Shown here: positions 13,165 to 26,014 of the stretch, in pieces
Layout: the number at the start of each line of letters is the position of its first letter
Numbering within the stretch: the stretch's first letter is position 1
NCBI GenBank assembly: GCA_025677825.1
Contig: JAIXMO010000032.1
Location: 295,232 to 359,231 of the forward strand
Reading direction: 5' to 3'
DNA: 64,000 bases
Source of the DNA: Helicostylum pulchrum
Taxonomy: Eukaryota > Mucoromycota > Mucoromycetes > Mucorales > Mucoraceae
Notes under the pieces: model-generated
The model's database searches: none
What the model saw: the letters and a program-made list of their open reading frames with translations, nothing else
What the model was told of the DNA's origin: nothing
Program-made: the position numbers and the translations under genes

Positions 13165-14410
13165 GTTTTCTTTTTTTCAAAAAAAAGGAAAAAAAAAAAA
13201 TCTTTTTTTTTTTCGTACATCTTATTAAGGTAGTCGGAGCTTAAATAAGCATACAAACAACAACAGCAACCCTTTTTGTACGTTGGATTGAAAGACTTTA
13301 ATCTTGTTTACACAGAAAAATAAAGCGAGCAGAGTCAAAAAGTAATCAAGGGAAAGGTGAAAAAAAAACTATAGGAACTCTTTGTAAAAAACATCAAAAA
13401 AAAAAAAAGTGTCTATTATCAAGTTCATTTTAAAAGGACTGTTATTTTATCCTGTGTTTTTGACATCAAGTGTGCCTTGTACATTTTACTTCACATATAG
13501 TAGCTTTTGTAGCAGAGATATTATGTACATCCCCGTTCTACGTAGAATAACACATATTATTCAACATACTCGTATTTGATAGAATCCTCTGTATCCTTGC
13601 AATTCCTTCTCAATTTTTTTGAAAGTTGAAACAAAGTTTATTTTTTCAAAGTGGCATTAGGAAAAACATGTGATATAGTTGATTTGGAAGCACCAAAAGT
13701 GGTATGTTAAAATTAGCTTTTCATGCAGAAATAAAAACCTTTAAACTTATCGCGTCATATTATTATTCATTCCTTATGCTTTTATGAAATAAACCACGGA
13801 CGAGCGATCCGCGTATAGAGGTTTTACTCGTTTTTTAAAGAAAAAACTGTAATCAGTTTACATTTGGTCGACTGTACGAAACATTATTGAAAAAGAGATA
13901 GTGTATGCAACTACAAATTGCCTCAGTCACTGTTGGCGAAAATGACTACTTAAAAAAGTATAGCTTTTAGGCGCCATTATAAATCAATAATGACAGGTGG
14001 CTTTAAGTGAACGCCACAAGGTATTAAAAAACAACGAAGAGTTTAACCACATCCAACTTTCTTGGAAAAAAAGGAGGTGGCTAAAAAAAAAGCTCATTGA
14101 GATACTGTCGCTTAGGTATAAAGAGACACACATAATTTTGAATAAATACAGTAAAATGTTTTCATATAAACCATCTATTGATCTCTTTACCAATCTCCCT
14201 TTTGTACTTGAATTTCATTGGATCTTACTTTCTATTGTACCAAATCTCTTTATTTACTTTATTTATCAAAGTAGCTCTGCTGATAAAAGTGGAACTGGCG
14301 CTCACTTAAACTTACAACTCTCTACCACATACCCAATCCTAATAACAACCTTTAGCAAAAAGTTACATAGTCTACACACACTACATCGACAAAAAACCAA
14401 CAAAAAAGAG
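13165..14410. other. Intergenic, no gene seen
   Basis: About 1.2 kb of AT-rich sequence between the CTK3 start and the tRNA. An open frame around 13997-14458 runs into the tRNA and has no conserved features, so I do not treat it as a gene. Confidence 0.55.
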
Positions 14411-14492
14411 CGTCGCCTGCAGGATTCGAACCTGCGCGCTCAAAGAGCAATAGCTTAGCAGGCTATCTCGTTAACCACTCCGACAAAGCGAC
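14411..14492 (-). tRNA. tRNA-Ser(GCU)
   Basis: An 82-nt cloverleaf on the minus strand. The acceptor stem pairs GTCGCTT with AGGCGAC, with G as discriminator base. The D-arm includes GGAGTGGTTAACG. The anticodon loop is CTGCTAA, giving anticodon GCT. A long variable arm (TTGCTCTTTGAGCGC), as in class II serine tRNAs, is followed by the T-arm GCAGGTTCGAATCCTGC. No intron is present. It stands alone in a gene-poor stretch. Confidence 0.95.
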
Positions 14493-17220
14493 GTTCCATA
14501 TTTAGCAATTTTTGCTGTTTTATTTAATGTGCTTTTTTGTTGTAAAGCACGTGACTAGCACGTGATCAAATCTTATTGCAGTTAATTTTATAAATTTTGA
14601 ATCAATGTCATGTATTTTTAGATTTTAATGTGCTCGTGATACGTATGTGTGTACCTGGTTAGTTTAACAGTTTTATAAAAAGAAATGAAGCTGTAAATAA
14701 ATAATTTTTTTTTTACACCCAAAAGCTTACGATCCGGATATTGGTTATTGCGAAATATGATACAAGTGCGGTGTGAAATCTGAAATCAGTAGATCAATAA
14801 TTAATTTAATACAGAAAAAAAAAAAAGATCAGTAAGATTCTATATAATTTGGTCTTGCATAGTGAACTTTTTTTTTTTCTTAAAAAAAAAAAAAAGGCTA
14901 TCGCTTATGAGTTATCTATTTATTTTTTCGATTTATACGAGAAACCCGGGTTTACATCATGGAGAATAAAAGTAGAAAAACTAGTAAATGTACAACAGAC
15001 ATGCATTCCGCCTTTGAAATAGTCTTAAAACAGGCGTGCATGATGTCAACATAAGACTCTGAATGTACTACATCAAAAGAACTTTTACACATTACAGGTA
15101 CAGCGTCACTAAACTCGAGTATTAAGTTAAGATTATTATATCATTTCGTAACCATATTTTAAATGAACTATTCAACGTCATTTAGAATTTCTTGAGTGCA
15201 AAGTACCTTCTTATAGACAAATCATGTGCCTTTTGTGCTGACCAATATTTAAAGACTCTCCACATAAAAATACTAGAAAAAGTTGCCGGGTAAAGTTTAC
15301 ACAAACTATCCCGAGAGAGAAATTTTTTTTTTTTTTTTCTGTTTAAATATTTGCGACCTGATGAATAGTATACACACATACAAAGATTTCCAATTTGCTT
15401 TTTAAAACATTTACAAGTTACGGCTATGAAAAAAAAAAGTAACATTGTCTGGAATTTAAGTATATATGGGTCATATTTGCATAAATTATCTGCAAAAAGT
15501 ATTTAGTACACACAATAATGTGACAAAGCACAACATTTTTCCATAAGTAACTAATTCATTTTTGGAAATCTTGTATTTTTCTATTCATTGTACACCCTTT
15601 CAATCGCTTTCAAGAACTTTAGCAAATAGTTGGCAATTCCTATTTAGCGAATACATATTTGCTCTAAAAAAAGAGAGAGCAACAAAATACACTTTAAAAA
15701 CATAAACGCCACTAATGTAACTCATTTACAAATCGAACACAGTTAAATAAGTAATTTGACTAATCTTTATGCTTATTTTAGCAGTTTAGAAGAAACAGAG
15801 AGAAGTAAAAAAAAAAAAAAAGTCGCCTAATTTATGCAAAAAAGTGCTACAGTTCTACATTATTACTAGCTTACATCTGTGCTATCAATGCTGACAAAAA
15901 AAAACAAAAAAAAAAAAACTTGAAGGAATTGAAAAAAGTAGTTTTTATAACATTTCAAATACTTTTTTGTATAACTATACGGTGATAAAAAAAAAAAAAA
16001 ACGGAAAAAACTAAATCAACCGAATAAATCATACTACTACTGTTTGAATTTCTAAACTATTTAATACGTTAATAGACAATAGCCCTCATCCCCATACTAT
16101 ATGCATCAAAGCTAGTTTATAAAGCGATTCGTCAACTCTTCACACTCATCTCATAAAAAACTAAAACCAAAATGATTTAAAAAACCTTGGGCAAAAGATA
16201 TTCTAAATTGTTGTCAACTACTACCTGTATATATAAAAAAATAAATAATCAAAAAACTTCTTTAATTTTTTCTTTCTCATAGTTTATAATAAAACCAATT
16301 TCAAGGTATGAGCTTTTTATTATATTTCTTCAAGGTATGTTGAAACTCTTATGCACTTGGACTTTTGCTCTGCTTGGACTCTTGCATATATAAATAAACC
16401 CGCAATGGGTACAATAAAAACAAGGTTTTTTTTTGTGTAGCAGAAAGCGGTAACCAAAAATACAAGTCAGAAAAAAAAAAAAAATTTAATTTTTTGATCT
16501 GATGATATTTATGACGACCGTTTTGTTTATTATTTAATGCAAAAAAAAAAAAAAAAACGCGAACGCCCATATAATCTGTGAATCGTGATCTATTTTTATA
16601 AGTTGCAGTTTTGCACCTATATTTTATTTTATAATCAGGGTAAAAAAAAAATAGCTTCTTGTTGGAAGGGTGGTACGAAAATTTAAATGAAAAAAAAAAA
16701 AGATAGAGCGAGATACTTTTTTTTTTTTTTTCCTTTTTTTTTTTTGTGCACGATAGCCATTAGTGTCTTTAACCATTTTACATGCAAGGGGGGAGGCAGA
16801 AAAAAAAAAGAAACTAGAAGCAATCTGCTGTACTTTTTTGTTCAACAACAATAAAACTTCAAAAAAAAAAAAAAAGTAGTACAGTTACACATTCGTGAAC
16901 TTAGCCGAAACAGAATTTTTTTGTGGATGTTTAATCGATTAAAAATAGTGTTTTTATTAAAAATACGTGTGGAAGAAATGGTAATATGAATAAATTTTTT
17001 TTTTTTACCCCCATTCTTTTTTTAAAAATTAAAAAAGTAATAATATATATATATAAAGAGTAAATAGTAAGAATAAATATAGGAAAAACGTTATATAACA
17101 AAAAAAAAAAAATACAAAAAAATTTAGTGTGTACGAGTAAGAATAATAATTAGATACTCGTAAAGCAAGCTAATCGTTAATTTTTTTTTTTTTTTTTTGG
17201 TGGGCCGTAAACAACACACT
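14493..17220. other. Gene-poor AT-rich region
   Basis: About 2.7 kb with no convincing coding sequence on either strand. It has many A or T runs of 10-17 bases and short frames consisting largely of Lys and Phe encoded by these runs. No RNA gene, transposon end or relic protein motif was recognised. It separates the tRNA from the 3' end of the Ala/Val/Glu-rich protein gene. Confidence 0.55.
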
Positions 17221-18885
17221 TTAAGCAGTAGGTTGAGCAGCAGGAACTTGTGCAGGAGCAACAGCGACTTCGGGCTTCTCTTGTTGCATATCCTCTGCAG
17301 CAGCACGAGCTTGTTCAACAACAGGAGCTTGTTCAATAACAGCGGTATCTGTAGCAATTTCGCGAGTAGCAGTACCTTCTTCCTTGTTAGCGTCCTCAGT
17401 ATCGGCGACGGTAGGAACCTTCTTCTTGCTAGAAAATCCGCGGAACATTTGTGTGATACGACGACCTAAAGGAGAACCAGAACGAGCAACCTTTTCTTGA
17501 GCAACAGGAGCTTCAACTACTAAAATAAATTAATTCATACAATTTCAATAATCGGCTAAATCGAAATGAAAAAAAAAAAAAAAAAAGTTACACACATGAG
17601 CTTTCTCACATGTTGTTTTGAACGAGAAACTATTTTCAACTGTTTGAGCAATAAAAAAAAGCCAATCATCCAATCTTTTTTTTTTTTTCAAATCGAAAAA
17701 TGTAGTTACTAAACTTACCAGCAGGTTCAACAACATCTTCGACGACAACGGGGGTTTCTTCAACGGCGGCGGCAACAACTACATCAGGTTCGGCGATAAC
17801 AGGGGCTTCGGGTGTATGAGCTTCCTTGTGTTCAGCTTCCTTCTTTTGCTTAAAGAGTTTACCAAGGGGACTACGCTTGATTTGGTCCAACACATTTTCC
17901 TTTTCGGTATGTTCAGCAACTACTGGTTCTTCTTCAACTACAGCAGCAGCAGCAGCGGGTGTCTCTACCTTATCGGTAGTAGTTGTTTCATTTGCAATTT
18001 CTTCTACTTTTTTTTTTTAAAAAAAAAAAACGTTTTTTGTTTAGCCTATATACAACAACAAGATCAAATTCTTTTTTTTTACCTGTAGTAGTAGCTGGTG
18101 TAGCAGCAGCAACATCCTCCGACTTTTCGACTTCTTTAACTGGGCTCTAAAAAATATAAAATTGTAGTAGTTGAGTAACGATTGTACAAAATGTTATTTT
18201 GAAAGGTAGATCACAAAAGAATAGTGACCCAGCTTATAAAATTAGAACCAAAAAAAAAAAGAAAGTACTAGACACAATTTTGGGTTGCACTAGTTTTTTT
18301 TTTTTGCTCATGGTACAATCTTCTTTGGGAAAGTTAAAAAAGACCCCCAAGTCCGATGAAAGAAGAGAGGTAAAGTAGATTGTGTGTTAAATTTACCTTG
18401 CTGCGGAAAATACCAGCCAAGATAGATTTACGCTTTTCAGTCTTTGGGACTTTGGTAGTTTCTACTTCTCTAGTAACGGGTTCTTCAACAGCGACAGGTT
18501 CTTCGACGACAACAGCATCAGCAACGACAGGTTCAGCAGTAGCATCTGCCGCTGTTACTTCTTCAGTATTGTCCTTCTTGGGAAGGGCAGGTTTCTTTTC
18601 ATGCACCTTCTTATCGACAAAGGTCTTGGCCTTACCAAGGAAAAGAGAGAGGCGGTTAGTAGGGTTAGACTTGGATGTAGTAGGAGTAGGAGCGGCAGTA
18701 GCTTCAGCTTCAGCTTCAGTAACTTCAGTAGCTGCGACTTCATCAGCAACAGTAACGGGTTCTTCAATCTTAGCAGGTTCTTCAACCTTTACAGATTCAG
18801 TAACAGCAGGTGCTTCAACTACTTGAGGAGCGGCAGCGGCAGCAGTAACTTGTTCGGTAACAATGGGTTCAGTAGTAGTAGACAT
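17221..18885 (-). CDS. Ala/Val/Glu-rich protein with repeated basic-amphipathic modules
   Basis: Four exons (18885-18397, 18146-18083, 18003-17719, 17519-17221) give 378 residues. I do not recognise the family. Most of the protein is acidic, disordered-looking Ala/Val/Glu/Pro/Thr sequence with repeated EEPV-type units. Four short islands differ: RLSLFLGKAKTFVDKK (residues 78-93), KRKSILAGIFRSK (151-163), IKRSPLGKLFKQKK (225-238) and SGSPLGRRITQMFRGF (293-308). Each mixes hydrophobic and basic residues, and two share SPLG. Such islands could bind membranes or a partner; that is inference. There is no signal peptide or membrane helix. Introns are fairly long (63-250 nt). Codon use is strongly biased, as in highly expressed genes. 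Confidence 0.75.
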
Positions 18886-19343
18886 TTTATATAAAAATCG
18901 TTATAATTAAAACAAGAAAGGAAAAGAAGAAGAAAGAGAGAAAAGAGAAGGCGAATGTCAATTTTAAATGCTTTTTTTTTTTAAAAAGAAAAGCGGGGAC
19001 TTAAAAAAAAAGAATGCATCATGTCACTTGAGTTTTTTTTTTTTAACAAGTGCGTAGATCGTTTTTTTTTTGTACATTTGAATCAGCAGAGGTGATGTGT
19101 GTAATCTCACCCTTATGATTGCACTGCACGTGATGCATTTATGAGTGTAACCATAGTTTAGTACACAATTTCTTCCTGACGTCTTTAAGACAATAAGATA
19201 ATTTAAGGGGGTGATGATGACTCAGATGTTACTTTTTTTTCTTTCTAAAAAAAATGCCACACCACTTGTGTTTAAAAGAGGATCAAATTTTTTTTTTTAT
19301 ATATAAAAAAAAGGACTAAAGTTTATGTATATAAAAAAAAAAA
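18886..19343. promoter_or_regulatory. Upstream region of the Ala/Val/Glu-rich gene
   Basis: A 458-bp spacer between the start of the gene at 17221-18885 and the 3' end of the L17 gene, both on the minus strand. It contains an AG-rich stretch directly before the ATG (about 18910-18950) and several T tracts. It should hold the promoter; no defined element was recognised. Confidence 0.4.
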
Positions 19344-20093
19344 TTAAGCACGAGCAAGACGAGCGTTACGAGCTAATTGACGAGCATTGAGCTTGACAAC
19401 CTTCTTGTCATCAGCACGAGGAACAACCTCATCCTTTTCGGTGAGAACAACCTCGATGTGAGAGGGAGAACACATGAAAGGGTTGATTCTACCGTGAGCA
19501 CGGTAAGTACGACGACGATGCTTGGGAGCTTGGTTAACAACGATGCTGGAGATATAAAGTTCCTCAACGTTTAAACCCTTGGCCTATTTCATATAAAAAA
19601 ATATCAGTATATCGCTTTTCGTCTCTCTATCCTTTTTAAATGCTTACCTCGGCGTTGGATTCAGCATTCTTCAAGAGATCAGTAACGAACTTGACAGACT
19701 TGACAGGCCAGCGACCTTGAGTGGTACCGAATTCCTTGGCTTGGGCATGACGACCAACACCACCGTTGAACTTACGGAAAGGAATGATTTGCTTGTGTTC
19801 AGTAACGTTGTTAAGATAGGTGAAAGCCTTGCTCAACTTGAGTCCCTTAACAGCAACAGCAACTTCATGAGTGTTCTTGAACTATTAAATATAAATGAGT
19901 TAGACACATGCCGCATATATTTCTGCACTGCTTAGTAACATACGTGAACACGGAGATAAGAACCTCTGGACTTGGAGGCTATACGTAAAAAAAAAAAAAA
20001 AAAAACGGTCAATTCAACTAAAAATAAAATAAAAAGCGGTCAATTCAACTTACCCTTGGAAGGGTTGGCTGGAGTAGCAGCGTATCTGACCAT
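19344..20093 (-). CDS. RPL17: 60S ribosomal protein uL22 (L17)
   Basis: Four exons (20093-20054, 19978-19944, 19881-19648, 19583-19344) give 182 residues, the normal length for eukaryotic L17. Diagnostic sequence includes [36 protein letters not shown]-like [31 protein letters not shown], and [20 protein letters not shown]. The protein lines the peptide exit tunnel of the large ribosomal subunit. Introns cluster at the 5' end, as is usual for fungal ribosomal protein genes, and the first two exons are only 40 and 35 nt. Confidence 0.95.
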
Positions 20094-21520
20094 ATTTAAT
20101 TAATAGAGTCTAAAACGAATTGAAAAAGAAAAAAGATGAGTTTTCATGATTACATTTGTTGTTGATGGATGAATATTTTTGGGCGAATAAATTATTATTT
20201 TCAAATTCCAAGATTATTTTGTTCATTGTATAATTTTTTTTTTTTTTTTTAAAAAAAAAAACTGATAATCGTATTTACATCCATCTCTGCTATAAAAAAA
20301 AAAAGAGAAAATAATAATCTATTGCCGTATCCATCCTCTTTTTCCCCTACTAAAGGATGTTATGTCCTTACGTTTTAATACGCACAGCAAAGAGAGAGAT
20401 TCATCCATTCTGCCACAATCCCCCTCCTTTTTACTATTACCCACTTGGCCCCCTCTAACACTCAAACCTAAAACCTCTTTTGGGGGGTGTGATGGGGGAA
20501 AACAATAAACTCCGGTATACTTTCTTTTTGTTGCCTCCCCGGACAGTCACGTGCTTTACCCAATTTTCTGCATTATTTTTATTCCAACCTGTTTTCCTCC
20601 AAGAACCACATGCTTGATTAAGTAATATTCCAAGCACTTTATGTCCTCCCCCTCACGCCCCTTAGTTTGTGTTAAGAATATCTGAAGCAAGCAAGCACAT
20701 CAAAAATAAATAAATAATCCTAACTACAGACGGAATAAGCATCACCAGACCAGACGGACGTGCGAATGTCCCACAAAAAAGGTCCGTAGCGGCGTTAACT
20801 TGTTTTCCAAGACAAAGAAAAGTTGTATATGGTTGGTGCAACAGGGGAACCTTATTATTTGATATACAAGAGCAGTTTCACATTTTGTCGTACTTGCATT
20901 TTGATAAATTACATAATCTTGTTTTTATCCGAGCGAGTGAATTAGACGACGGACGACATAAAAACCTTGAAGCTATACCGAGACAAAAAGTCATCCGAGA
21001 CAAACCTACAAGTGTTTTTTATTAAGGTTTTTATCTATTTCGTTCTCCATTGACTGTTACATGATCGGATGATTTTTTTGATTGTTTTCTCTCATGGAAC
21101 CGGGAGTCTTTTTTTTTTTTTTTTTTTTTTTTCCGCATTCTTTTGATAGAAGTGATTTGATTATAACTGAGACTTTTAGATTAAATTATTTAGTTTGGTG
21201 ATGAACCTCCCCTTAAATGATATCACAAAAAAAAAAAGGCTTTGAAATCCTACTGCTGCAAGCAACAGACTAGAGAATATTATTTAAAACACAATGCACA
21301 CAGGAGAACAGTAAATGTCTCTCTCTCTCTCGCTTTTTTTGTTGGTAAAAAAAGGAGACGAAACACTACAAAAGGGAAAAAAAGCTGCTATTTGAATCTC
21401 CTACAAAAAAAAAAAGGTAAACCACGGGTGTCTTTATTTAAAACTTGGTTATTTTAATTATTTTTCTTCTTTTTCTCTTTTTTCCCTTTTTTTTATTTGT
21501 TGCTTAAGAAAAAATAAAAA
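20094..21520. other. Intergenic region between divergent genes
   Basis: About 1.4 kb between the start of L17 (-) and the coiled-coil protein (+). It includes a 24-base T run at 21109-21132, A/T mirror-like tracts near 20230-20262, and a C-rich stretch around 20400-20470. It must contain the L17 promoter. No gene or RNA was recognised. Confidence 0.5.
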
Positions 21521-23470
21521 ATGTCGAAAAGTAACAAAGAAAAGTCTTCATTTTGGAAGAAATTAGGCTTGGGAAAGAACAAGACTTCAGTTAGTACTAG
21601 TTCATTAAAATCAGAAGCAGGTATTATTTCAAAAGTAAAAAAAAAAAAACTCGAGTATTTTTTGTCTGTTAATAAAACTAAAATAAAATAAAAATAAACA
21701 GATAGAAATTCAGTTAAAAGTAAACGACTAAGGTAATAATAATATGCAAAAATAATACAATAAAGTATATTAATACAAATTAAATGCGTAGTAGTGGGCT
21801 TTCTCAATTGCCTTTACAGCAACAAAATGAACACCATAATGCACCACCGTTGCCTATAAAAGTCATTCAGAAGCAACCTCGTGTAGATTTACCAAAAGCT
21901 ATAAGCCATGGTTCAATTGCTTTACAACAACACGTGGATACCAATAATCAAAAACTTGACATTTCTTATGAATCTATTGTCACTCCGACTGCAGCTATTT
22001 CGCATCGTGAAGAAGGTAATTTATACATGTACAGTTTTTTATTGTATTATTAACTTTCTTTCTTTATAGATGACAACAATAAACAATTACTAGAGCAAAA
22101 AGAATCAGCTATAGTTTATTCCACCGAGCAACCGAATGTTACACCTATTACAATGACAAAGAAAAATAGCAACACCAGTGATTCTTCATTTGTTGTTGTC
22201 AAATCAAATGATGATATCCATACAGCTGACATAAATAAAAATGAAGAATTATTAACAATCATATCAAATCTAAACATTGAATTACAGAATGAAAAAGCAA
22301 CCGTAAATGTATTACAAAAGCAAAAAGAAGGTAAGAACACTACTATTATACTCCTTCTTGACAATCCCTAAACTCCCCCCCTTTTATATAAGCCGTTACA
22401 AAGGATTTAGATTATTTTGAATTGACTGTTGACGAATTATTAAACGAAAAGACTGATCTATTACAGCAATTAGAAGATGAAAAGGTATGTATACTATCCA
22501 GTAACAAACTGCCAAATATTTAACATTTATTATTGTCAAAACAGATCAAAAATCAACAATATTTAGACGATTTAAACTTATCACTGGAAAAGCAAAAAGC
22601 AACTGCTGATAATGCAAGAGATCAGTCTTTCGCTGTTGACCAAACAAAATTAGAATTCGAGGTAAAAAGTCACTTGAATACATAATACTGTTTATAATAA
22701 TTGACACCTTTCTGCGTATATAATATAAACAGGCATCTCAAGAAAAATGGCGTCAAGATCAAACTGAACTCTTGTCTGATATAACTTCAAAAGACAAGAC
22801 CATTCGAGAATTAAGGGTATAAAAAATATATATATACTCAGATTATGTTACATGCTAAATAATAATTTCTGTATTAGTCTAAATTAAGTAAATCACAAGA
22901 GCAAGTTGAAACTTTAAAATCGACAATGGATCAACTTATTAAATCCCATACTGATGAAATGACTCGTACCATTGCTGACAAAGAAAAGAGGTAAAGAAAC
23001 ATATACTTTTATATACGAGAGAACGAAAACTTAAACTCTATAACATAGTTCATTACCTTTACACACTCCCAACGGATCACCACGAATTCACCCTAATAAA
23101 ATCGATCCAGATTGCCAAACACAATCTTCTCCTATTATACCTTTACCTACTTCTTCCACTCCTTTTACCAATATGTCTAGAACTGAATCCACAGACCAAT
23201 CTTCCGAATATAATCACGATCTTGATGATCAACTTATGAAACTAACCAAAGAAAAGGAAAAGGTACACACATTTTCTTTTACGTAGAAAAAAAGAAGAAA
23301 TAAATAACTAATATAACATCTCTTTTTAATAGCTTGCATCTATTTACTCCAAAATTCCATTAACTGGAAGTGGACCTCAATTCCGTAGACGTAAAGAAGA
23401 GCTGGAAGCCATGCTGGATCAAGTCGATTCTCAATTAAGCAAAGTTAAGCAAAAAATTAGGCGCTCATAA
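21521..23470 (+). CDS. Coiled-coil protein of unknown function
   Basis: Ten exons (21521-21620, 21702-21732, 21792-22015, 22070-22330, 22393-22484, 22545-22661, 22733-22816, 22878-22990, 23049-23262, 23333-23470) give 457 residues. I do not recognise the family. The N-terminus is basic (MSKSNKEKSSFWKKLGLGKN). Residues about 180-320 are a long Glu/Lys/Gln-rich coiled coil (ELLTIISNLNIELQNEKATV, LLNEKTDLLQQLEDEK). A low-complexity Ser/Pro/Thr linker follows. The last 45 residues form a compact conserved-looking end: IYSKIPLTGSGPQFRRRKEE then LEAMLDQVDSQLSKVKQKI. That end resembles helical tails of cytoskeleton-associated proteins, but I cannot assign it. Start: first ATG after a pyrimidine tract. 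Confidence 0.72.
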
Positions 23471-24168
23471 ATTCATTCATTTTTTATCTGTATTAAATAA
23501 CCCAACATACACACACACACACACACTCACTCATATAAAAAAAACATGATTTTCTTACTACTACTATTCCCCCCCTTTCCCTCCTTTTTTTTTTTTAACT
23601 ACATTTTTTTTTTTTTCTTCTTTTTTTTTATCCCCCTTTCCCCTCGTATATTTTAACAAATTAAATCCTCTCCTTTTTTGCACACTGTAAATTCGTTCAC
23701 CTGTCAGATCCGTTTACTTGGTAGGCTGAGTCGCTTGGCAGCTAACAACCCTTAGATGTTTGATTTGTCTTGGCCTCTAGTTTAACAATACCTTGGGTAC
23801 AAATCTATTTTTACATCAAATTCTGCAAAATGATTAAAAGACTTAATTCCCCTTTTATCCTGCTTTTTGACTTTTGGTTGTTGTTGTTAGAAACCTGTAA
23901 TCTATTCTGGTTTTACGTTTACACACGACACTTTTTAAAAGAATAACAATAAAGTGCAACTATTTTCAGCCAACATTTTAAGCTGCAAAGATACATAAGC
24001 TACTTGGCAGAGTAACTAATCCCCAATTGGTGGTATTTTACTATACGCACTGTGTCATTTTCGTACTCTCGCCAATTGAATAAGTTGGCATAAAAAAAAA
24101 GAGAGAAATTTATTTTTTCCGTTACTTCCTTTTTTCTTTTTTATTCTTTTTCTTCTTTAAAAAAAAAT
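23471..24168. other. Intergenic, no gene seen
   Basis: About 700 bases between two plus-strand genes. It has a CA dinucleotide repeat at about 23511-23526 and a long pyrimidine-rich stretch (23565-23640). The last ~50 bases before 24169 are pyrimidine-rich, as at many starts in this window. Confidence 0.5.
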
Positions 24169-25743
24169 ATGCCTTCAACAAGAACACCAAAAGAGCTTAA
24201 AGGTTAATTATGCAAGCATCTAAAACAAGCACACTGCATACTGATACACATTTTCTTTTATTAGGTGATATTCAAAAGGCAGTTCAAATTCTAGAACTCT
24301 TTACAGGTAGAAAAAAAAACAATAACACTAACCACTTTTTCAGCTTACTAAACCCTTTTTTTTTTAAAAAAAGATCCCAGTAAAGGTCGCGATGTCAAAA
24401 TGTTAATTCCAGCCAACGTCTTGAAAGATGCACATGGTATTGTATTTATTCGACTTTACCGTATTGGTTTTATGCTTTCTGCCAAAGGCGGTACTGGTAT
24501 AATTATCGCTAGGTAAATTTTATTTTCCTTCTTAAAATAATACATGTGATTAAAAAATACAGTTCAGACTTCCCGATGGTTCTTGGAGCGCTCCTTCTGG
24601 TGTATCCATGTCTTCCGTCGTAAGTAATACAAAAAAAAAAAAAGTGTGTGTCATGAACTCAAATGTAACATTAAGGGATTCGGTCATCAAGCAGGAGGAG
24701 AAGTCATTGACTCTATTATTGTCATGAACTACCGCGCAGCCGTAAAAGCATTTTTTGACGGAGGAGGACAACTACAACTGGGAGTGGGTGCATCTTTAGC
24801 TGTTGGACCCTTAGGTCGAGCCGCCGATATTTCTGCTTCGGCATCCAACACCAGCCATATTGCCGCCACATACGCCTACAGTTCCTCCAAGGGACTATAC
24901 ATTGGATACTCATTTGAAGGCTCCAAGATCTCTGAGCGTGTGAATACCAATGCTGCATATTACGGTCGCCCCATTTCTGCTCGGGACATTTTAACGGGTG
25001 TCGTACCCCCATCGCAAGACGCTGCTAGGTTATATGACCTGTTGAACTCGATGGGTGCAGGTCCTCGACCTGGTTTACCTTTTGCTTCACAGCGGGATAA
25101 AAAAGCTCAAAGCTTATCCATGCACAACAGTCCAACTACTACTACTACTACTCCACCTCCTCCTATCAATTATGCCAATAGACCACCTACCACATCCGAT
25201 GGATTTGAAGAACCTCCTCCACCTTATCAACCTGACGACGGCCCATCTCAACCAAAACACAATGAGTCTTCTTCGTTCAATCAAACTTATATGAACCAAC
25301 CCAATACTTTTCCAACAGATACCAAATCTCCAATCATCCCAATCGAACCCCAACATACTGCTTCGTTTCATAGACCAGATATGCAACCTGGTCAAGCCGC
25401 CTCTTATTACCACCACTCATCACCGTTCGATGCGCCTTCTGGTAGTAAAGGCAAGCATCATTCCACCACAAGAGATATGCAACCTGAATCATCCGCACCA
25501 CCTGCAGCAGTATCTCAATATAATGATACCAAACAACCTTTACCTACTACAAATAACGATATAATGACGGTGGTTGTTGCTAAATACGATTATCACAGTG
25601 ACTCTCCTTCCGACCTGAACTTTTCTGCTGGCGATCATATCATTGTTACAAAACGGTTAGATGATAGACAGAGTTGGTGGGAGGGCGAGATTGGAGAAAA
25701 GAGAGGATTTTTCCCTGCAAACTATACTGAAGAATTAACTTAG
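24169..25743 (+). CDS. YSC84: YSC84/SH3YL1-type protein (SYLF + SH3 domains)
   Basis: Five exons (24169-24202, 24265-24306, 24374-24512, 24568-24619, 24676-25743) give 444 residues. Residues 1 to ~210 are a SYLF (DUF500) lipid-binding domain: ILELFTDPSKGRDVKMLIPA, AHGIVFIRLYRIGFMLSAKG, LPDGSWSAPSGVSMSSVGFG and LGVGASLAVGPLGRAADISA. A Pro/Ser/Gln-rich linker of ~170 residues has short polyproline stretches. The last ~59 residues are an SH3 domain (VVAKYDYHSDSPSDLNF, QSWWEGEIGEKRGFFPANY). Yeast Ysc84/Lsb4 binds PI(4,5)P2, actin and Las17 at endocytic patches, and the same role is expected here. Domain order and length match the family. Confidence 0.92.
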
Positions 25744-25901
25744 AATGCTTATCAAATAATGAGTTATTTTTTTATTATTATTATTTATTTCATATTTTTT
25801 ATTATTGTTATTAAGTAGTGGTAGTGGTAGTTGGTGTTGTTGTAGTAGTAACTATATATGTGTTCATTATTTTTTAAAGAAAATAAAAAGAGAAAATGTT
25901 G

Positions 25902-25903
<2 letters not shown>

Positions 25904-25931
<28 letters not shown>
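25904..25931. repeat. AAG trinucleotide microsatellite
   Basis: A perfect run of AAG units lies in the short spacer between the convergent YSC84 gene and the next minus-strand gene. It is non-coding. Confidence 0.8.
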
Positions 25932-25932
<1 letters not shown>

Positions 25933-26014
25933 AAAAAAAGCGTGGGCTATTGTTGTTATTGTTGTTTGTGCGTGTATATAAATTGTTGTATGTGAAAAAG
26001 AAAGGAAGAAAGAA

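Noticed and set aside
13997..14458. A 150-codon open frame reaching into the tRNA gene
   Set aside because: It lacks an ATG at its start, its last third is tRNA antisense, and the translation has no conserved features.
14493..17220. Lys/Phe-rich open frames in the gene-poor region
   Set aside because: They are produced by A/T homopolymer runs and have no complexity or conserved motif.
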